A stretch of DNA of 64,000 nt from Firmicutes bacterium TM09-10 (GTDB taxonomy: Bacteria > Bacillota > Clostridia > Lachnospirales > Lachnospiraceae), in NCBI GenBank assembly GCA_003481005.1, contig QUKC01000004.1, positions 25,368 through 89,367 on the forward strand, written 5' to 3'. The stretch's first letter is position 1; each line of letters starts with the position of its first letter. The position numbers were made by a program, and so were the translations under genes. The notes beneath the pieces were generated by a model that had not been told where the DNA came from, searched no databases, and saw only the letters and a program-made list of their open reading frames with translations. This document shows positions 25,231-34,925 of this stretch, piece by piece.

Positions 25231-25816
25231 GCTGTTTTCCTGGTGTCGGAAAAAGATGACAAAAGAAAATATGATCGTATTGGCGCTGTCAGGCGTTCTT
25301 TTGATGGTGGTCGCGATTCCGACCGGAAAAGAAAAAAATAAGACGGACGAAAGCAAGTCCGTTCAATTGGACACTCAGACGGTTACAATGGATTCAGAAA
25401 GCAACAGTGCACAACAGGAGGCGATGGAAGAAAAGCTCGCTCAGTTTTTATCCCGGATGGAGGGTGCAGGCAGGGTGGAGGTGCTGATCACCTACGCTTC
25501 CACAGAAGAACAGGTCATAGAAAAGGAGATGCCGTCTGTCACGAATTCGCAGACGAGTGAGAACGACGCAGGCGGCACGAGCCGGGTGATTTCCGAGTCC
25601 TCGCGTCAGGAAAACACGGTCTATCAGACCGGCAGGGACGGCAGTAAAACACCGTATGTGACCCATACGCTTTCTGCAAAGGTGGAGGGCGTGACGGTGC
25701 TTGCACAGGGTGGGGATTCCCCCGTTTTGAAGAAGAACATTACCGAAGTCATTGAGGCATTATTTGATATAGAGCCTCATAAAATAAAAGTAGCAAAGAT
25801 GGCGGACACCCGGTAA
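25223..25816 (+). CDS. spoIIIAG: Stage III sporulation protein AG
   Basis: 197 residues from TTG 25223, overlapping spoIIIAF by eight bases; GGAGGTGG precedes it. One membrane segment (MIVLALSGVLLMVVAIP), then a Ser/Thr-rich stretch and a ring-building-motif domain including LSRMEGAGRVEVLITYAST and ITEVIEALFDIEPHKIKVAKM, exposed in the intermembrane space. SpoIIIAG forms the large ring around the channel during engulfment. Confidence 0.93.
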   Translation: MNKLFSWCRKKMTKENMIVLALSGVLLMVVAIPTGKEKNKTDESKSVQLDTQTVTMDSESNSAQQEAMEEKLAQFLSRMEGAGRVEVLITYASTEEQVIEKEMPSVTNSQTSENDAGGTSRVISESSRQENTVYQTGRDGSKTPYVTHTLSAKVEGVTVLAQGGDSPVLKKNITEVIEALFDIEPHKIKVAKMADTR

Positions 25817-25883
25817 GCCTGCTGTAATGCATACCGGAGGCGTGCCGGATCAAAACAAAGAGCAATGCGGAAGGGAGCAGGAA

Positions 25884-26618
25884 TTGAAAAACATGTTCAA
25901 ACGCAATCAGGTCATGATTACAGCGCTTGCTATTATGATAGCGGTGGCTGGGTATCTGAATTTTGCAGGGACAAAGGTTGGGGAAGAAGAGCTGGCGGAC
26001 GTCGGGGCGTCTGCCGGTCAGGAATCGGACATGGAAGCACTGTTGGAGCTTTCAGATGAAGATGGAAAAGAGGACATCGCAAGCCTGGATTCGGATACGG
26101 AGGATGTGGCGGCGGAGAATTTCCTGAATGAAAATATGCAGACGATCAGCGATCAGGATGTTGCAGCACTGACGGATGACGCTGCAGATTCTGCGGAAGA
26201 AGCACTGGATGCCGAGGTGCAGGAGGGAGAGATCCCGGGCGAAGCGGTCTATACCAACTCCGGCTCTGTCAGCAGCCTTTCCGGGGCGCGGCTTTTAAAA
26301 GAACAGACGCGCGCCAAAAATAAAGAGACGCTTTTAGAGATCATCAATAACGCTAATATCGCAGAAAATCAGAAGCAGGAAGCGGTCGATGAGATGATCG
26401 CGCTGACGGATCTGACAGAGCGGGAGACGGCGGCGGAAATTTTGCTGGAGACAAGGGGCTATGCGGACGCTGTCGTGACGATCACGGATGAATCGGCAGA
26501 TGTTGTGGTCGGCATGTCCGTGCTGTCGGACGCGCAGTGTGCGCAGATCGAGGACATCGTGGCGCGCAAGACCGGAATCGCCGCGCAGAATATCGTCATC
26601 AATCCACTCTCCCGGTAG
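25884..26618 (+). CDS. spoIIIAH: Stage III sporulation protein AH
   Basis: 244 residues. I choose TTG 25884 because AGGGAG is six bases upstream and the product then begins MKNMFKRNQVMITALAIMIAVAGYL, the usual SpoIIIAH start; the ATG at 25827 gives an unrelated leader. A single membrane helix, an acidic linker (about 45-120) and a C-terminal YscJ-type domain (LLEIINNANIAENQKQEAVDEM, TRGYADAVVTITDESADVVV) follow. It pairs with SpoIIQ across the septum. It is the last operon gene; no clear T-tract terminator is visible in the 232 bases before prfC. Confidence 0.93.
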   Translation: MKNMFKRNQVMITALAIMIAVAGYLNFAGTKVGEEELADVGASAGQESDMEALLELSDEDGKEDIASLDSDTEDVAAENFLNENMQTISDQDVAALTDDAADSAEEALDAEVQEGEIPGEAVYTNSGSVSSLSGARLLKEQTRAKNKETLLEIINNANIAENQKQEAVDEMIALTDLTERETAAEILLETRGYADAVVTITDESADVVVGMSVLSDAQCAQIEDIVARKTGIAAQNIVINPLSR

Positions 26619-26798
26619 AGAGGCGCCAAGCGCGTTGTCCCAGGCAGAAAAAGCAGCGTTGTTACGGCTGTTTCGAATCCCCAAAAGAAATGCGTGCCAA
26701 ACAGAAGAAAATATGATACACTGGTTCTAATTGTGCAGATATGCGGCTGCCTGCATGGAAGAATGAAGGCGGCTGGTTTGGATTATGAAGACAGGAGG

Positions 26799-26820
26799 CA
26801 TCCGGCAGACGGTCCGGATG
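26799..26820 (+). other. Hairpin in the prfC leader
   Basis: CATCCGG (26799-26805) pairs with CCGGATG (26814-26820), loop eight bases, 18 bases before the prfC ribosome site. No T-tract follows, so it may be a leader or mRNA-stability structure. Nothing else recognisable lies between spoIIIAH and prfC. Confidence 0.4.
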
Positions 26821-26850
26821 TTTCCTGATAGAAAGACGAGGAGAAATACG

Positions 26851-28446
26851 TTGGGCAATCTGAAAGAAGAAATCAACAGAAGAAGAACATTTGCAATTAT
26901 CTCTCACCCGGATGCCGGAAAGACTACTTTGACAGAGAAATTCCTGCTGTACGGCGGAGCGATCAACCTGGCGGGTTCCGTGAAAGGTAAGGCGACAGCC
27001 AGACACGCAGTTTCCGACTGGATGGAGATCGAAAAGCAGAGAGGTATTTCCGTAACCTCTTCCGTCCTGCAGTTTGAATACGATGGCTTTTGTATCAACA
27101 TTCTGGATACGCCGGGACACCAGGACTTCTCAGAGGACACATACCGTACCCTGATGGCGGCGGATTCTGCAGTCATGGTCATCGACGCGAGCAAGGGCGT
27201 AGAGGCGCAGACCCGAAAGCTGTTCAAGGTCTGTGTTATGCGCAAGATCCCGATTTTTACCTTTATCAATAAGATGGATCGCGACGCGAACGATACGTTT
27301 GACCTGTTGGACGATATTGAAAAGGAGCTGGGAATCGCAACCTGTCCGATGAACTGGCCGATCGGTTCCGGCAAGAGCTTTAAGGGAGTCTACGACAGAG
27401 AAAAGCGCTGTGTGATCACCTATTCCGATACCGAAAAGGGAACCAAGGAAGGCGAAGCAACCGAGATTCCGCTTAGCGAGCTGGACAAGCTGACAGGCTT
27501 TGTCGGCGAGAACTTAAAGGAAAAGCTTCTGGAAGAAATCGAGCTTTTGGACGGTGCGAGTGCAGAATTTGACCTGGAGCAGGTACAGGCAGGCGAACTG
27601 ACCCCTGTATTTTTCGGTTCTGCGCTGACTAACTTTGGCGTGGAGGACTTTTTACAGCACTTTTTACAGATGACGACGACGCCTCTGCCGCGCCGCGCGG
27701 ACATTGGACAGATTGACCCTGTAGAGCATGACTTCAGCGCGTTCGTGTTCAAGATTCAGGCGAACATGAACAAAGCGCACCGTGACAGAATCGCATTTAT
27801 GAGAATCTGTTCCGGCAAATTTGAGGCGGATATGGACGTCAAGCATGTCCAGAGCCAGAGAGTTATGAGACTTTCCCAGCCGCAGCAGATCATGGCAAAC
27901 GACCGCAAAATCCTGTCGGAAGCCTATGCCGGAGATATCATCGGCGTATTTGATCCGGGTATTTTCTCTATCGGCGATACGCTCTGTATGCCGAAAGAGC
28001 AGTTCACTTATGAAGGGATTCCGACCTTCGCACCGGAGCATTTTGCAAGAGTACGCCAGGTCGATACTATGAAGCGGAAGCAGTTCGTCAAGGGCATTAC
28101 GCAGATCGCGCAGGAGGGCGCAATCCAGATTTTCCAGGAGTTCAATACCGGTATGGAAGAAATCATCGTCGGTGTTGTCGGCGTCCTGCAGTTTGACGTT
28201 TTAAAATTCCGTCTGGAAAGCGAATATAATGTTGAAATCCGTCTGGAGCCGCTTCCTTATGAGCATATCCGCTGGATTGCAAATAAAGAAGAGGTTGATT
28301 TGACGAAGTTAGTCGGCACCTCCGATATGAAGAAGATCAAGGATATGAAGGGCAATCCGCTGCTCCTGTTTGTCAATTCCTGGAGCGTCGGCATGGTGCT
28401 TGACAGAAATAAGGGACTGGAACTTTCCGAATTCGGGAAAAACTAA
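26851..28446 (+). CDS. prfC: Peptide chain release factor 3
   Basis: A 531-residue translational GTPase that recycles RF1/RF2 after termination. The start is TTG 26851 with GAGGAG seven bases upstream; upstream in-frame codons give non-conserved residues. G1 is SHPDAGKTTLTEK, G3 is DTPGHQDFSEDTYR and G4 is NKMDRDA. RF3-specific segments are GAVKGK-like AGSVKGKATARHAVSDWMEIE and the C-terminal EFNTGMEEIIVGVVGVLQFDV. Length matches RF3. The TTG start may keep expression low. EF-G paralogues lack the ARHAVSDWM segment. Confidence 0.95.
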   Translation: MGNLKEEINRRRTFAIISHPDAGKTTLTEKFLLYGGAINLAGSVKGKATARHAVSDWMEIEKQRGISVTSSVLQFEYDGFCINILDTPGHQDFSEDTYRTLMAADSAVMVIDASKGVEAQTRKLFKVCVMRKIPIFTFINKMDRDANDTFDLLDDIEKELGIATCPMNWPIGSGKSFKGVYDREKRCVITYSDTEKGTKEGEATEIPLSELDKLTGFVGENLKEKLLEEIELLDGASAEFDLEQVQAGELTPVFFGSALTNFGVEDFLQHFLQMTTTPLPRRADIGQIDPVEHDFSAFVFKIQANMNKAHRDRIAFMRICSGKFEADMDVKHVQSQRVMRLSQPQQIMANDRKILSEAYAGDIIGVFDPGIFSIGDTLCMPKEQFTYEGIPTFAPEHFARVRQVDTMKRKQFVKGITQIAQEGAIQIFQEFNTGMEEIIVGVVGVLQFDVLKFRLESEYNVEIRLEPLPYEHIRWIANKEEVDLTKLVGTSDMKKIKDMKGNPLLLFVNSWSVGMVLDRNKGLELSEFGKN

Positions 28447-28464
28447 ACAGACCGGGAGATGCCT

Positions 28465-29823
28465 ATGGAAAAAATCCTTGCAGGCGGAGCAAATACGGAT
28501 GAGAAAGAAATCGCTGCCTTTGAACAGAAAGCTTCTTTTAAAATTCGCGTTGTACGAAACGCCTATAGGTTCTGCAGTGTCGTATTCACAGCTTTGCTGC
28601 TGTGCCTTGCAGGCTGCGGCAACGAATGGGATGTGTCCAAAGACTTGACGATTGGACAAGACTGGCTTGGGGAAGCAGAAACGGATACGGCAGATCGACT
28701 GGAATCAGATATATTCCGGGAGGACGATGGCAGCAAACCGCAGTCCGGCTGGACGAACACTGCCGACGGCGCTCCGTTTGGCGAAAAGGACCTGTCGGCA
28801 CAGTCCGATACAGCCTTTTCCTACGGGTATTCGCAGCTGTCCGGAGACGAAGAACAGCTGTACCGGGAGATTTTAAACAGCCTTATAAGCTATCAGGAAG
28901 AAACGGAACTTTCTGTAAAAGATCCGGAAATGGTAGAGCATGTGTTCCAGTATGTGATGGCGGATCACCCGGAAATTTTTTATGCGGACGGCTATGAGGT
29001 GACGACTTATCGGCTTGGAACAGAACTTCGCAGGATCACGTTTACCGGAACCTGGACGCTGGAATCAGACGAAATTCTTTCGCGCCGGGCACAGCTGGAA
29101 GCGGCTGCAGCGCTTTGGCTGGAAGGATTGCCGGATGGGACGGACGATTTTGAAAAGGTGAAATATATTTACGATGAACTGATTTTGCGCACGGAATACG
29201 AGCAGGGCAGCGCGGACAGCCAAAATATCTGCTCCGTTTTGTTAAACCAGCGTTCGGTCTGCCAGGGCTATGCCAAGACATTTCAGTATCTGTGCCAGCT
29301 TGCAGGGATTCCTGCGATGCTCGTTACCGGAGAAGTGAACGGGGAAGGACATGCCTGGAATATCGTTTTCCTCGACGGGGACTGGTATTACATCGATCCG
29401 ACCTGGGGAGACGCTTCCTATCAGAGAGAAGAAGGGGAAGAAACGCCCACGCTGACGGAAACGGTCAACTACGATTATTTTTGCGTGACGACACAGGAGA
29501 TCGAACGGACGCATTCTATGGATGATAACCAGCTGCTTCCGGTCTGCAGTGCGGTGCAGGATCAGTATTACCGCCATGAGGGACTGTATCTGCAGAGTGC
29601 GGACAAAGAAAAAATCGACGAAATCTTTGCACGCGCAGCGCAAAAGGGCGAACCGATGGTCTGTTTTCAGTGTGCGGACGATACCGTTTATCAGGAAGTG
29701 TACCGGCTGTTAATTGAGGAACAGGGGATCTTTGCATATCTGCCGGAGTCGGAAACAACGGCAGCGTACCTTGATTCCGACAGAGAAAGGACGTTTTATT
29801 TCTGGTTTACAGAGGTCTCGTGA
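28465..29823 (+). CDS. Transglutaminase-like lipoprotein of unknown substrate
   Basis: 452 residues from ATG 28465 (GGGAG six bases upstream; the ATG at 28459 is too close). A long N-region of about 36 residues precedes a hydrophobic segment and lipobox LCLAGC with Cys51, so it is probably a surface lipoprotein, though the leader is unusually long. A transglutaminase/protease-like core follows: Cys in RSVCQGYAKTFQYL, His in GEGHAWNIVFLDG and Asp in YYIDPTWGDASY form the triad. In Clostridia such proteins often act on the cell wall or process peptides, but no substrate can be named. It follows prfC by 18 bases. Confidence 0.8.
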   Translation: MEKILAGGANTDEKEIAAFEQKASFKIRVVRNAYRFCSVVFTALLLCLAGCGNEWDVSKDLTIGQDWLGEAETDTADRLESDIFREDDGSKPQSGWTNTADGAPFGEKDLSAQSDTAFSYGYSQLSGDEEQLYREILNSLISYQEETELSVKDPEMVEHVFQYVMADHPEIFYADGYEVTTYRLGTELRRITFTGTWTLESDEILSRRAQLEAAAALWLEGLPDGTDDFEKVKYIYDELILRTEYEQGSADSQNICSVLLNQRSVCQGYAKTFQYLCQLAGIPAMLVTGEVNGEGHAWNIVFLDGDWYYIDPTWGDASYQREEGEETPTLTETVNYDYFCVTTQEIERTHSMDDNQLLPVCSAVQDQYYRHEGLYLQSADKEKIDEIFARAAQKGEPMVCFQCADDTVYQEVYRLLIEEQGIFAYLPESETTAAYLDSDRERTFYFWFTEVS

Positions 29824-29865
29824 CGGATACCGGACATATTTCGTGCCTGTACAGGAAACGAAGTC

Positions 29866-29894
29866 TAGCCAAACCAGAAGGATTTTGTTATAAT
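29866..29894 (+). promoter_or_regulatory. Extended -10 promoter of the asp23-nusB run
   Basis: TAGCCA (29866-29871), 17-base spacer and TATAAT (29889-29894) preceded by TG one base upstream (TGTTATAAT), an extended -10. The start codon at 29923 follows with AAAGGAGG. It probably drives the dense gene run to recN or further. Confidence 0.75.
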
Positions 29895-29922
29895 GAGATG
29901 TGAGAGTAAAGGAGGCGCCATT

Positions 29923-30312
29923 ATGGGAAAAGAAACCGTTAAAAATACCTATGTACTGCAGGAGGATGAAAACATCGGCACTGTTCAGATTGCTGATGAA
30001 GTTGTTGCAATTATCGCATCTTTGGCCGCTACGGAAGTAGAAGGTGTTTCTTCCATGGCAGGCAATATTACCAACGAGCTGATGAGCAAGGTTGGCGTAA
30101 AAGGTCTGACAAAGGGCGTAAAGGTAGAAGTGTTCAACCATCAGGTAAGAGCTGAGCTGGCTGTACTGATGGAGTACGGATACAACATCCCTGCTACCAG
30201 CCAGAAGGTACAGGAACGTGTTAAGAATGCGATTGAAAATATGACTGGTCTGACTGTAACGGATGTCAATATCCGTATCGCAGGCGTGAATATGAGTGCC
30301 GGCAAACACTGA
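29923..30312 (+). CDS. Asp23/Gls24 family envelope-stress protein
   Basis: 129 residues from ATG 29923 (AAAGGAGG). Conserved family segments: VQIADEVVAIIASLAATEVEGV, GVKVEVFNHQVRAELAVLMEYG and VKNAIENMTGLTVTDVNIRIAGV. In Firmicutes one copy is regularly found before nusB, where it is a YqhY-type protein linked to fatty-acid/acetyl-CoA carboxylase homeostasis, while others are alkaline-shock proteins. Position here matches YqhY. Soluble, no signal or membrane segment. Confidence 0.9.
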   Translation: MGKETVKNTYVLQEDENIGTVQIADEVVAIIASLAATEVEGVSSMAGNITNELMSKVGVKGLTKGVKVEVFNHQVRAELAVLMEYGYNIPATSQKVQERVKNAIENMTGLTVTDVNIRIAGVNMSAGKH

Positions 30313-30337
30313 TACAGAAAGCCGGATGGGAGAACAG

Positions 30338-30736
30338 ATGAACAGAAGAGAGCTGAGAGAACAGATTTTTATGCTGCTGTTTCGGGTAGAGTTTAATCAG
30401 AAGGACGATATGCCGGAGCAGTGTACCCTTTTCCTGGAAGATGGAGATACCGAGATTTCCGAAAAGGATGCTGCCTATATCCGTTCCAAATATGAAAAAA
30501 TTGCAGAGAAACTGCCGGAGATTGATAAGCTGATCAATGAAACAGCGATAGGCTGGGATACCCAGCGTATGGGAAAGGTGGAACTGACGATCATCCGCCT
30601 TGCGGTTTATGAGATTCGGTTTGACGAGACGGTTCCGACCGGCGTCGCAATCAACGAAGCAGTAGAGCTTGCAAAGAAATTCGGACAGGAAGGTTCCTCC
30701 GGATTTGTAAACGGTATTCTGGCGAAATTCGCATGA
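30338..30736 (+). CDS. nusB: Transcription antitermination protein NusB
   Basis: 132 residues, all-helical, from ATG 30338 with TGGGAGA upstream. NRRELREQIFMLLFRVEF at the N-terminus and VPTGVAINEAVELAKKFGQEGSSGFVNGILAKF at the C-terminus are diagnostic. With NusE it binds boxA in rRNA operons. Its stop overlaps the xseA start (ATGA), giving coupled translation. Confidence 0.95.
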   Translation: MNRRELREQIFMLLFRVEFNQKDDMPEQCTLFLEDGDTEISEKDAAYIRSKYEKIAEKLPEIDKLINETAIGWDTQRMGKVELTIIRLAVYEIRFDETVPTGVAINEAVELAKKFGQEGSSGFVNGILAKFA

Positions 30737-31950
30737 AAAATGTCTATACAGTAGCCCAGGTAAACGGATATATCAAAAATATGTTTACCCAGGATTTTTT
30801 ACTCCAGTCCATTCTGGTCAAAGGCGAAGTGAGCAATTGTAAATACCATTCTTCAGGGCATATTTATTTTACCCTGAAGGATGGAAAGGGCGCAATTGCC
30901 TGTGTTATGTTTGCCGGCAACCGGAGCGGACTGAAATTTCATATGCAGGAAGGACAGCAGGTTGTCGTCGGAGGGACGATCGACGTGTTTGAACGGGACG
31001 GCAGATATCAGCTGTACGCAAAGTCGATTACGCTCGACGGGGCAGGACAGCTGTATGAGCGTTTTGAACAGCTCAAGCGGGAGCTGGCGGAGCAGGGGCT
31101 GTTTGCACCGGAATATAAACAGCCGATTCCTCGTTTTATCCGGACGCTCGGCGTTGTGACTGCACCGACTGGAGCTGCAGTGCGCGATATTATCAACATT
31201 GCGACGCGACGCAATCCATACGTGCAGATTATCCTGTATCCTGCGATCGTGCAGGGAGAGCAGGCGCCTGCGAGCATTGTCAACGGAATACGGGCGCTGG
31301 AACGCTGCAAGGTCGATGTGATGATTGTCGGGCGTGGCGGCGGTTCCATTGAAGACCTCTGGGCATTTAATGAAGAGATTGTCGCACAGGCGATTTTTGA
31401 CTGCAGCGTTCCGATTATTTCCGCAGTCGGTCATGAAACGGATACGACAATCGCCGATTTTGTTGCAGATCTGCGTGCGCCGACGCCGTCTGCAGGTGCA
31501 GAGCTTGCAGTTTACGATTATTCGCTGATGCAGACGCAGCTGGATGAGCTTGCACTGCGCTATACCAGACGGATGAAACAGCAGATCGCATCTGCGAGGA
31601 TGCGCCTGTCGAACGACCAGATCCGCCTTTCTCATTTAAGCCCGGCAGGACAGATCCGGGAGAAGCGAAGCTATCTGGTTTCCCTGGAAGAAAAGCTGGA
31701 ACGGCAGATGCAGGAAAAGCTTCGGGAACGCAGGTATCAGGTATCCTTATATGCGGAGAAATTAAAAGGCCTGTCGCCACTGGAAAAGCTCAGTCAGGGA
31801 TTTTCCCATGTGGCGGACGCAGAAGGACGGACGGTAACCGACGTCAATCGGATACAGGTCGGAGAGCTGGTGACGATCCATGTCAAAAACGGACGGATTG
31901 TTGCACAGGTGAAGGAGAAGGAAGAATGGAAACAGCCGAAAAAGAGCTGA
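30733..31950 (+). CDS. xseA: Exodeoxyribonuclease VII large subunit
   Basis: 405 residues. N-terminal OB-fold (VAQVNGYIKNMF, ILVKGEVSNCKYHSSGHIYFTLKD) binds single-stranded DNA; the catalytic domain shows GVVTAPTGAAVRDIINIATRRNP, VGRGGGSIEDLWAFNEE and SAVGHETDTTIADFVADLRAPTPSAGAEL; a coiled coil follows (about 270-350). With XseB it degrades single-stranded DNA to acid-soluble fragments in repair. Overlaps nusB and xseB. Confidence 0.96.
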   Translation: MKNVYTVAQVNGYIKNMFTQDFLLQSILVKGEVSNCKYHSSGHIYFTLKDGKGAIACVMFAGNRSGLKFHMQEGQQVVVGGTIDVFERDGRYQLYAKSITLDGAGQLYERFEQLKRELAEQGLFAPEYKQPIPRFIRTLGVVTAPTGAAVRDIINIATRRNPYVQIILYPAIVQGEQAPASIVNGIRALERCKVDVMIVGRGGGSIEDLWAFNEEIVAQAIFDCSVPIISAVGHETDTTIADFVADLRAPTPSAGAELAVYDYSLMQTQLDELALRYTRRMKQQIASARMRLSNDQIRLSHLSPAGQIREKRSYLVSLEEKLERQMQEKLRERRYQVSLYAEKLKGLSPLEKLSQGFSHVADAEGRTVTDVNRIQVGELVTIHVKNGRIVAQVKEKEEWKQPKKS

Positions 31951-32141
31951 CGCTGGAAGAAGCATTCTTACGTCTGGAAGAGGTGACAAGGGCGCTGGAG
32001 GATGAAAATATCTCTCTGGAGGAGTCCTTTACCGTATACCAGAAGGGAATGGAGCTTTTGAAATACTGTAATGAAAGCATTGATAAAGTGGAGAAAAAGG
32101 TTCTCGTCTTAAACGGGGAGGGAAAACTGGATGAATTTTAA
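31926..32141 (+). CDS. xseB: Exodeoxyribonuclease VII small subunit
   Basis: 71 residues, helical: LTLEEAFLRLEEVTRALEDEN and ISLEESFTVYQKGMELLKYCN are typical. It overlaps xseA by 25 bases and ispA by 11. AAGGAG precedes the ATG. Several small subunits bind each XseA coiled coil. Confidence 0.95.
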   Translation: METAEKELTLEEAFLRLEEVTRALEDENISLEESFTVYQKGMELLKYCNESIDKVEKKVLVLNGEGKLDEF

Positions 32142-33048
32142 AGAAACGCTTGCAGAGAAAACAGTTCATGCAGAAGACGTTTTAACAAAATATCTGCCGG
32201 AAGAAAAAGGCTATCAGAAAAAAGTCATCGAGTCGATGAATTACAGCGTCCTGGCGGGTGGAAAACGTCTGCGCCCGATTCTGATGGAAGAGAGCTTCCG
32301 GCTGTTTGGCGGGAACTCTGCAATTGTGGAGCCTTTTATGGCGGCGTTGGAAATGATTCACAACTATTCCCTGGTACACGACGACCTGCCTGCGATGGAT
32401 AATGACGAATACCGCCGGGGACGCAAGACAACCTGGAATGTATACGGCGAGGGCATGGCGGTGCTGGCCGGGGATGCGCTGTTAAATAAAGCGTTCGAGA
32501 CGGCAGCAGAAGCGTTTTCCATGATCGGGGAAGCAGCAGACATCGCAGCCCGGTACGCTGCTGTCGCAAAGGCACTGCAGATTCTCGCCAACAAAGCGGG
32601 CATCTATGGTATGATCGGCGGACAGTGCGCGGACATCTGCGCAGAAGAGCTGCCGTCAGATCAGGTGACGAAAGAGCTGCTCTGGTACATCCACAAAAAT
32701 AAAACGGCAGCGCTGATTGAAGCGGCGCTGATGATCGGAGCCGTTCTGGCAGGAGCGTCGGACGAGGCGGTAAAGAAGCTGGAACAGGCGGCGGAAAATA
32801 TCGGCATCGCATTCCAGATTCAGGACGATATTTTAGATGTGACCAGTTCTCTGGAGGTGCTTGGCAAACCGGTTGGAAGCGATGAAAAGAATCATAAGGT
32901 AACCTATGTGCGGTTAAACGGACTGGAACAGTCGAAAAAAGATGTGGAAGCGCTGTCGGAAGAAGCACTGAAAATTCTTTCTTCCTTTGACCGGCGAAAT
33001 GAATTTCTGGAAGATCTGGTTCGCGCACTGATTACAAGAGAAAAATAA
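32131..33048 (+). CDS. ispA: Polyprenyl (farnesyl/geranylgeranyl) diphosphate synthase
   Basis: 305 residues. First aspartate-rich motif VHDDLPAMDNDEYRRGRKT, second QIQDDILDVTSS; GGKRLRPIL is the family N-terminal signature. It condenses isopentenyl diphosphate with allylic diphosphates, most likely to farnesyl diphosphate. The DDLPAMDN arrangement without a two-residue insertion difference from bacterial FPP synthases supports IspA. The next gene, dxs, begins the same non-mevalonate pathway, a common Clostridia arrangement. Confidence 0.93.
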   Translation: MNFKETLAEKTVHAEDVLTKYLPEEKGYQKKVIESMNYSVLAGGKRLRPILMEESFRLFGGNSAIVEPFMAALEMIHNYSLVHDDLPAMDNDEYRRGRKTTWNVYGEGMAVLAGDALLNKAFETAAEAFSMIGEAADIAARYAAVAKALQILANKAGIYGMIGGQCADICAEELPSDQVTKELLWYIHKNKTAALIEAALMIGAVLAGASDEAVKKLEQAAENIGIAFQIQDDILDVTSSLEVLGKPVGSDEKNHKVTYVRLNGLEQSKKDVEALSEEALKILSSFDRRNEFLEDLVRALITREK

Positions 33049-33062
33049 AGAGGGGGCTGCTT

Positions 33063-34925
33063 ATGCTTCTGGAACAGATACAGCAGACAAATGATATCAA
33101 AAAAATAAATCCAAAGGATTATCCGCTTCTTGCAGAGGAAATCCGTCAGTTCCTGATTGAGAAGATCAGTGTAACTGGCGGGCATCTCGGCTCGAATCTG
33201 GGAGCTGTCGAGCTGACGATGGCGATGCATATCGCGCTGAATCTGCCGGAAGATAAGATCGTATGGGACGTCGGGCATCAGTCCTACACCCATAAGCTGC
33301 TGACCGGCAGACGCGAGGGCTTCGACCATTTGCGCAAATACGGCGGAATGAGCGGATTTCCGAAACGCAAAGAGAGCGACTGCGACAGCTTTGATACGGG
33401 ACATTCCTCCACTTCGATTTCTGCCGGACTGGGACTTGTGCGCGCAAGAGATATTCAGGGCAAAACCAATACCGTTGTTTCCGTGATCGGAGACGGTGCG
33501 CTGACAGGCGGAATGGCATACGAAGCGCTGAACAATGCGGCGAGGATGGAGACGAACTTTATCATTATTTTAAATGATAACAACATGTCTATTTCCGAAA
33601 ATGTGGGCGGTGTTTCCAAATATCTGAACAACATCCGTACTTCGAACGCCTATTTGGACATCAAGGACAACATTTACGACGCACTGCGCAACACGCGTTA
33701 CGGAGACGGCGTTGTGACCGGTGTGCGCCGCGCCAAAAACAGCTTAAAACAGCTGGTGATCCCGGGTATGTGGTTTGAGGATATGGGGATCACCTATTTA
33801 GGGCCTGTGGATGGACACGATGTCAACGGACTGGTTCGGGTCATCCGCGAGGCGAAGCGGCGCAAAAACTGCGTCCTGATCCATGTTCTGACCCAGAAGG
33901 GCAAGGGCTATGCTCCGGCAGAGAAGCATCCGGCGAGATTCCATGGGGCAGAGCCCTTCGATGTGGCAACCGGTGTTCCGGTAAAGAAAAAGACAAAAGC
34001 CAACTATACGGATATTTTTTCTACTGTCATGGTAAAGCTTGCGGCGCGCCATCCCGATGTGGTGGCGATTACGGCGGCGATGCCGGACGGAACCGGATTA
34101 AAGCGTTTCCGTAAGGCATACCCCGAACGGTTTTTTGACGTTGGCATTGCGGAAGAGCATGCGGTGACCTTTGCGGCAGGTCTGGCGGTTGGCGGACTGC
34201 ATCCGGTTGTGGCGATTTATTCTTCGTTTTTGCAGCGTGCCTACGACCAGATTTTACACGATGTCTGTCTGCAGAATGTTCCGGTAATCTTTGCAATTGA
34301 CCGGGCGGGGCTGGTTGGAAGCGACGGTGAGACCCATCAGGGCATTTTTGATCTGTCGTTTTTATCGTCCATCCCGAATATGCACATCATGGCGCCCAAA
34401 AACAAATGGGAGCTTTCCGATATGATGAAGTTTGCCTATGATTTCAAAGGACCGATCGCAATCCGGTATCCCCGCGGCGAGGCGTATGACGGGCTGGCGG
34501 ACAAGCGTGCGGACGTTGAAATGGGCAAGAGTGAGATGCTGTTCGAAGAAGAAAAGATTGCCCTGTTTGCAGTCGGCAGCATGGTAAAGACTGCGGTAGA
34601 GGTGCGGGAAGCATTGAAAGAAAAAGGCATTTCCTGTACAGTTGTCAACGCAAGATTTGTCAAGCCCATCGATGAGAATATGGTTCGATACCTTGCAAAG
34701 AACCACGACCTGATCGTGCCGATGGAAGAAAATGTGGCGAGTGGCGGTCTGTCTGAAAAGGTAATTACGCTCGTGGAGCAGGAAAAGCTGCCGATCGAGG
34801 TACTGCCGATTACGATTCCGGACGAATATGTAGAGCACGGCAATGTAGATATTTTGAAACAGGAGATCGGAATCAGTACATCCGCTGTCCTGGAAAAGAT
34901 AGAAAAGGAACTGGGAGCAAAATGA
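33063..34925 (+). CDS. dxs: 1-deoxy-D-xylulose-5-phosphate synthase
   Basis: 620 residues, normal for DXS. Thiamine diphosphate is bound through GDGALTGGMAYEALNNA and later NDNNMSISENVGGVS; VGHQSYTHKLLTGR carries catalytic His; the transketolase pyrimidine domain shows FDVGIAEEHAVTFAAGLA and the C-terminal domain follows from about 490. It condenses pyruvate and glyceraldehyde 3-phosphate as the first step of the methylerythritol phosphate pathway. AGAGGGGG lies before the ATG. Its stop overlaps the tlyA start. Confidence 0.96.
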   Translation: MLLEQIQQTNDIKKINPKDYPLLAEEIRQFLIEKISVTGGHLGSNLGAVELTMAMHIALNLPEDKIVWDVGHQSYTHKLLTGRREGFDHLRKYGGMSGFPKRKESDCDSFDTGHSSTSISAGLGLVRARDIQGKTNTVVSVIGDGALTGGMAYEALNNAARMETNFIIILNDNNMSISENVGGVSKYLNNIRTSNAYLDIKDNIYDALRNTRYGDGVVTGVRRAKNSLKQLVIPGMWFEDMGITYLGPVDGHDVNGLVRVIREAKRRKNCVLIHVLTQKGKGYAPAEKHPARFHGAEPFDVATGVPVKKKTKANYTDIFSTVMVKLAARHPDVVAITAAMPDGTGLKRFRKAYPERFFDVGIAEEHAVTFAAGLAVGGLHPVVAIYSSFLQRAYDQILHDVCLQNVPVIFAIDRAGLVGSDGETHQGIFDLSFLSSIPNMHIMAPKNKWELSDMMKFAYDFKGPIAIRYPRGEAYDGLADKRADVEMGKSEMLFEEEKIALFAVGSMVKTAVEVREALKEKGISCTVVNARFVKPIDENMVRYLAKNHDLIVPMEENVASGGLSEKVITLVEQEKLPIEVLPITIPDEYVEHGNVDILKQEIGISTSAVLEKIEKELGAK